From NCBI GenBank assembly GCA_946482355.1, contig CAMLRE010000100.1, positions 1-7,262 on the forward strand: a stretch of 7,262 nucleotides of DNA, in the 5' to 3' direction. The number at the start of each line of letters is the position of its first letter. The first letter of the stretch is position 1. The translations under genes were made by a program, and so were the position numbers. Positions 6,504-7,262 of this stretch are shown here, in pieces. Below the pieces are notes generated by a model. The model saw only the letters and a program-made list of their open reading frames with translations. It was not told the DNA's origin and made no database searches. The stretch is from an uncultured Bdellovibrio sp. GTDB lineage: Bacteria; Bdellovibrionota; Bdellovibrionia; Bdellovibrionales; Bdellovibrionaceae.

Positions 6504-7080
6504 GGAAGCAAAAACATCGAGTAAAAGATTATTCGTCGCTATCAAACCCAGTCTTGGTCAGATCTATCATTTAGATCCATTCTTAAAAAAATTAAAAAAA
6601 TCTTTCGATCAAAAAGAAATTAATATCAAGTGGTCTCCACTCGAGAATATGCATGTCACACTGAGTTTTTTAGGTGAGACGGGGGCCGGAAAAATTCCAG
6701 AATTACAGACTAAAATTTCTGAGGTAGCGAATGAGTTTTCAGAGTTTAATTTAAAAATACGCGACCTGGGAGCTTTCGATCATTTTCAAAAAGCACGAAC
6801 ACTCTTCGTCGATGTTCAGCGTTCACAATCACTCTTAGATTTACAATCGGCGCTTGAAGAAAAGCTCGGTTTGATTCCGCAAATGCAATATTACCCACAT
6901 ATGACTTTAGGACGGCTCCGAAATCCAAATTCTATTGAGTCGGCGATTGGGCCTTTTAAAAAAATAGATTTGGGAAAAGGTGAAATTTCGTCCATTTTTT
7001 TAATGGAAAGCCAACTGAATGGTCATTTTCCAGTCTACAGTGATGTCTTTGAGGCGCACTTGGCTAAAAATCCAGCATAA
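6502..7080 (+). CDS. thpR: RNA 2',3'-cyclic phosphodiesterase (2H / 2'-5' RNA ligase family)
   Basis: Member of the 2H phosphoesterase superfamily, ThpR/LigT group, which opens 2',3'-cyclic phosphates on RNA to 2'-phosphates and has 2'-5' RNA ligase activity in vitro. At 192 aa it is near normal length. The two signature HxT motifs are present: HVTLSFLGE (H51, T53) and HMTLGRLR (H133, T135). The N-terminal strand KRLFVAIKP (8-16) and the C-terminal segment from FLMESQLNG to YSDVF are typical of the family. The start is forced: a TGA lies in frame at 6499-6501, and the next usable start codon would remove the first strand. There is no normally placed Shine-Dalgarno; the only resemblance, GGTGAT at 6483-6488, ends 13 nt before the ATG. 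It lies 51 nt after rlmB and probably has its own promoter. Confidence 0.9.
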   Translation: MEAKTSSKRLFVAIKPSLGQIYHLDPFLKKLKKSFDQKEINIKWSPLENMHVTLSFLGETGAGKIPELQTKISEVANEFSEFNLKIRDLGAFDHFQKARTLFVDVQRSQSLLDLQSALEEKLGLIPQMQYYPHMTLGRLRNPNSIESAIGPFKKIDLGKGEISSIFLMESQLNGHFPVYSDVFEAHLAKNPA

Positions 7081-7107
7081 AACTTTAAAATCATTTAAAA
7101 ATTCGAA

Positions 7108-7136
7108 TTGACCTGACACCGCGAATCCAGTAAAAA
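7108..7136 (+). promoter_or_regulatory. Possible promoter for the tRNA-Thr gene
   Basis: TTGACC (7108-7113) resembles a -35 box and TAAAAA (7131-7136) a -10 box, with an optimal 17-nt spacer. Initiation near 7143 would leave a precursor leader of about 58 nt before the tRNA. This is the best-spaced candidate I found by eye in the thpR-tRNA spacer, but the -10 match is only moderate. Confidence 0.4.
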
Positions 7137-7200
7137 TTCCAAGTTACTAAAATTTCTGTCGATTTTGATCTCTTCAAAATGACCAAAAGTTTTAGGCTAT

Positions 7201-7262
7201 GCTGGCATAGCTCAATTGGTAGAGCAGCTGATTTGTAATCAGCAGGTTGCGGGTTCGAGTCC
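7201..7262 (+). tRNA. tRNA-Thr (anticodon TGT), 3' end beyond window
   Basis: The first 62 nt of a tRNA reading ACA codons. The 5' acceptor strand is GCTGGCA (7201-7207), followed by T8 and A9. The D stem GCTC/GAGC (7210-7213, 7222-7225) encloses a loop with GG. The anticodon stem GCTGA/TCAGC (7227-7231, 7239-7243) carries the loop TTTGTAA with anticodon TGT at 7234-7236. A 5-nt variable region and the T arm GCGGG TTCGAGT CC follow, cut by the window end. The missing part should be the rest of the T stem and a 3' acceptor strand complementary to GCTGGCA. In many bacteria a tRNA-Thr(TGT) opens a thr-tyr-gly-thr-tuf cluster; whether that is so here is not visible. Confidence 0.95.

Noticed and set aside
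6746..6928. 60-codon open frame on the minus strand inside thpR
   Set aside because: It is antisense to thpR, including the second HxT motif, and shows no domain.
7100..7109. AATTCGAATT palindrome after thpR as a terminator or operator
   Set aside because: It is a short AT-rich palindrome with no loop or T-tract, likely by chance in this AT-rich spacer.
7165..7198. Second tRNA promoter using TTGATC and TAGGCT
   Set aside because: The spacer would be 22 nt, and the -10 would touch the mature tRNA 5' end, leaving no room for initiation upstream of the gene.

Overview
The window is an ordinary bacterial chromosomal segment with all genes on the + strand and tightly packed. It holds, in order, the 3' part of a sensor histidine kinase gene (ntrY-like), its response regulator (ntrX-like), prolyl-tRNA synthetase (proS), orotidine-5'-phosphate decarboxylase (pyrF), a SpoU-family 23S rRNA 2'-O-methyltransferase (rlmB), an RNA 2',3'-cyclic phosphodiesterase (thpR), and the first 62 nt of a tRNA-Thr(TGT). 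The moderately AT-rich composition, A/T-ending codons, the NtrY type and the tRNA-Thr that could open a tRNA/tuf cluster suggest a Bdellovibrio-like member of the Bdellovibrionota or another former deltaproteobacterium. This is inference from protein style, not a database match.

Region 1 (1-3058) is a two-component pair. The kinase keeps its HAMP, PAS, HisKA and HATPase modules. The regulator keeps a complete receiver and a Fis-type helix-turn-helix. Its central sigma-54 AAA+ module, however, has lost the Walker A lysine, the Walker B aspartate, the GAFTGA loop, sensor I and both arginine fingers. It therefore looks like a phosphorylation-controlled DNA-binding protein that cannot work as a classical sigma-54 activator. 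The 119-nt spacer between the two genes is almost filled by a 104-nt concentric palindrome with a GC-rich core, ending at the ribosome binding site of ntrX.

Region 2 (3055-6450) is housekeeping. proS overlaps ntrX by 4 nt, pyrF follows 19 nt later, and a weak terminator-like hairpin separates pyrF from rlmB. The run from ntrY to pyrF, possibly to rlmB, can be read as one operon joining a signalling pair to translation and pyrimidine genes.

Region 3 (6451-7262) starts with an unusual promoter for thpR. An extended -10 element sits in the centre of a perfect 9-bp inverted repeat whose right arm includes the start codon, so the mRNA is probably leaderless or nearly so. After thpR, a 120-nt AT-rich spacer carries a plausible promoter for the tRNA-Thr gene, which is cut off by the window end.

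No transposase, CRISPR array, phage gene or defence system is visible. The points most worth a second look are the ATPase-degenerate NtrX, the palindromic element in the ntrY-ntrX spacer and the palindrome-embedded thpR promoter.
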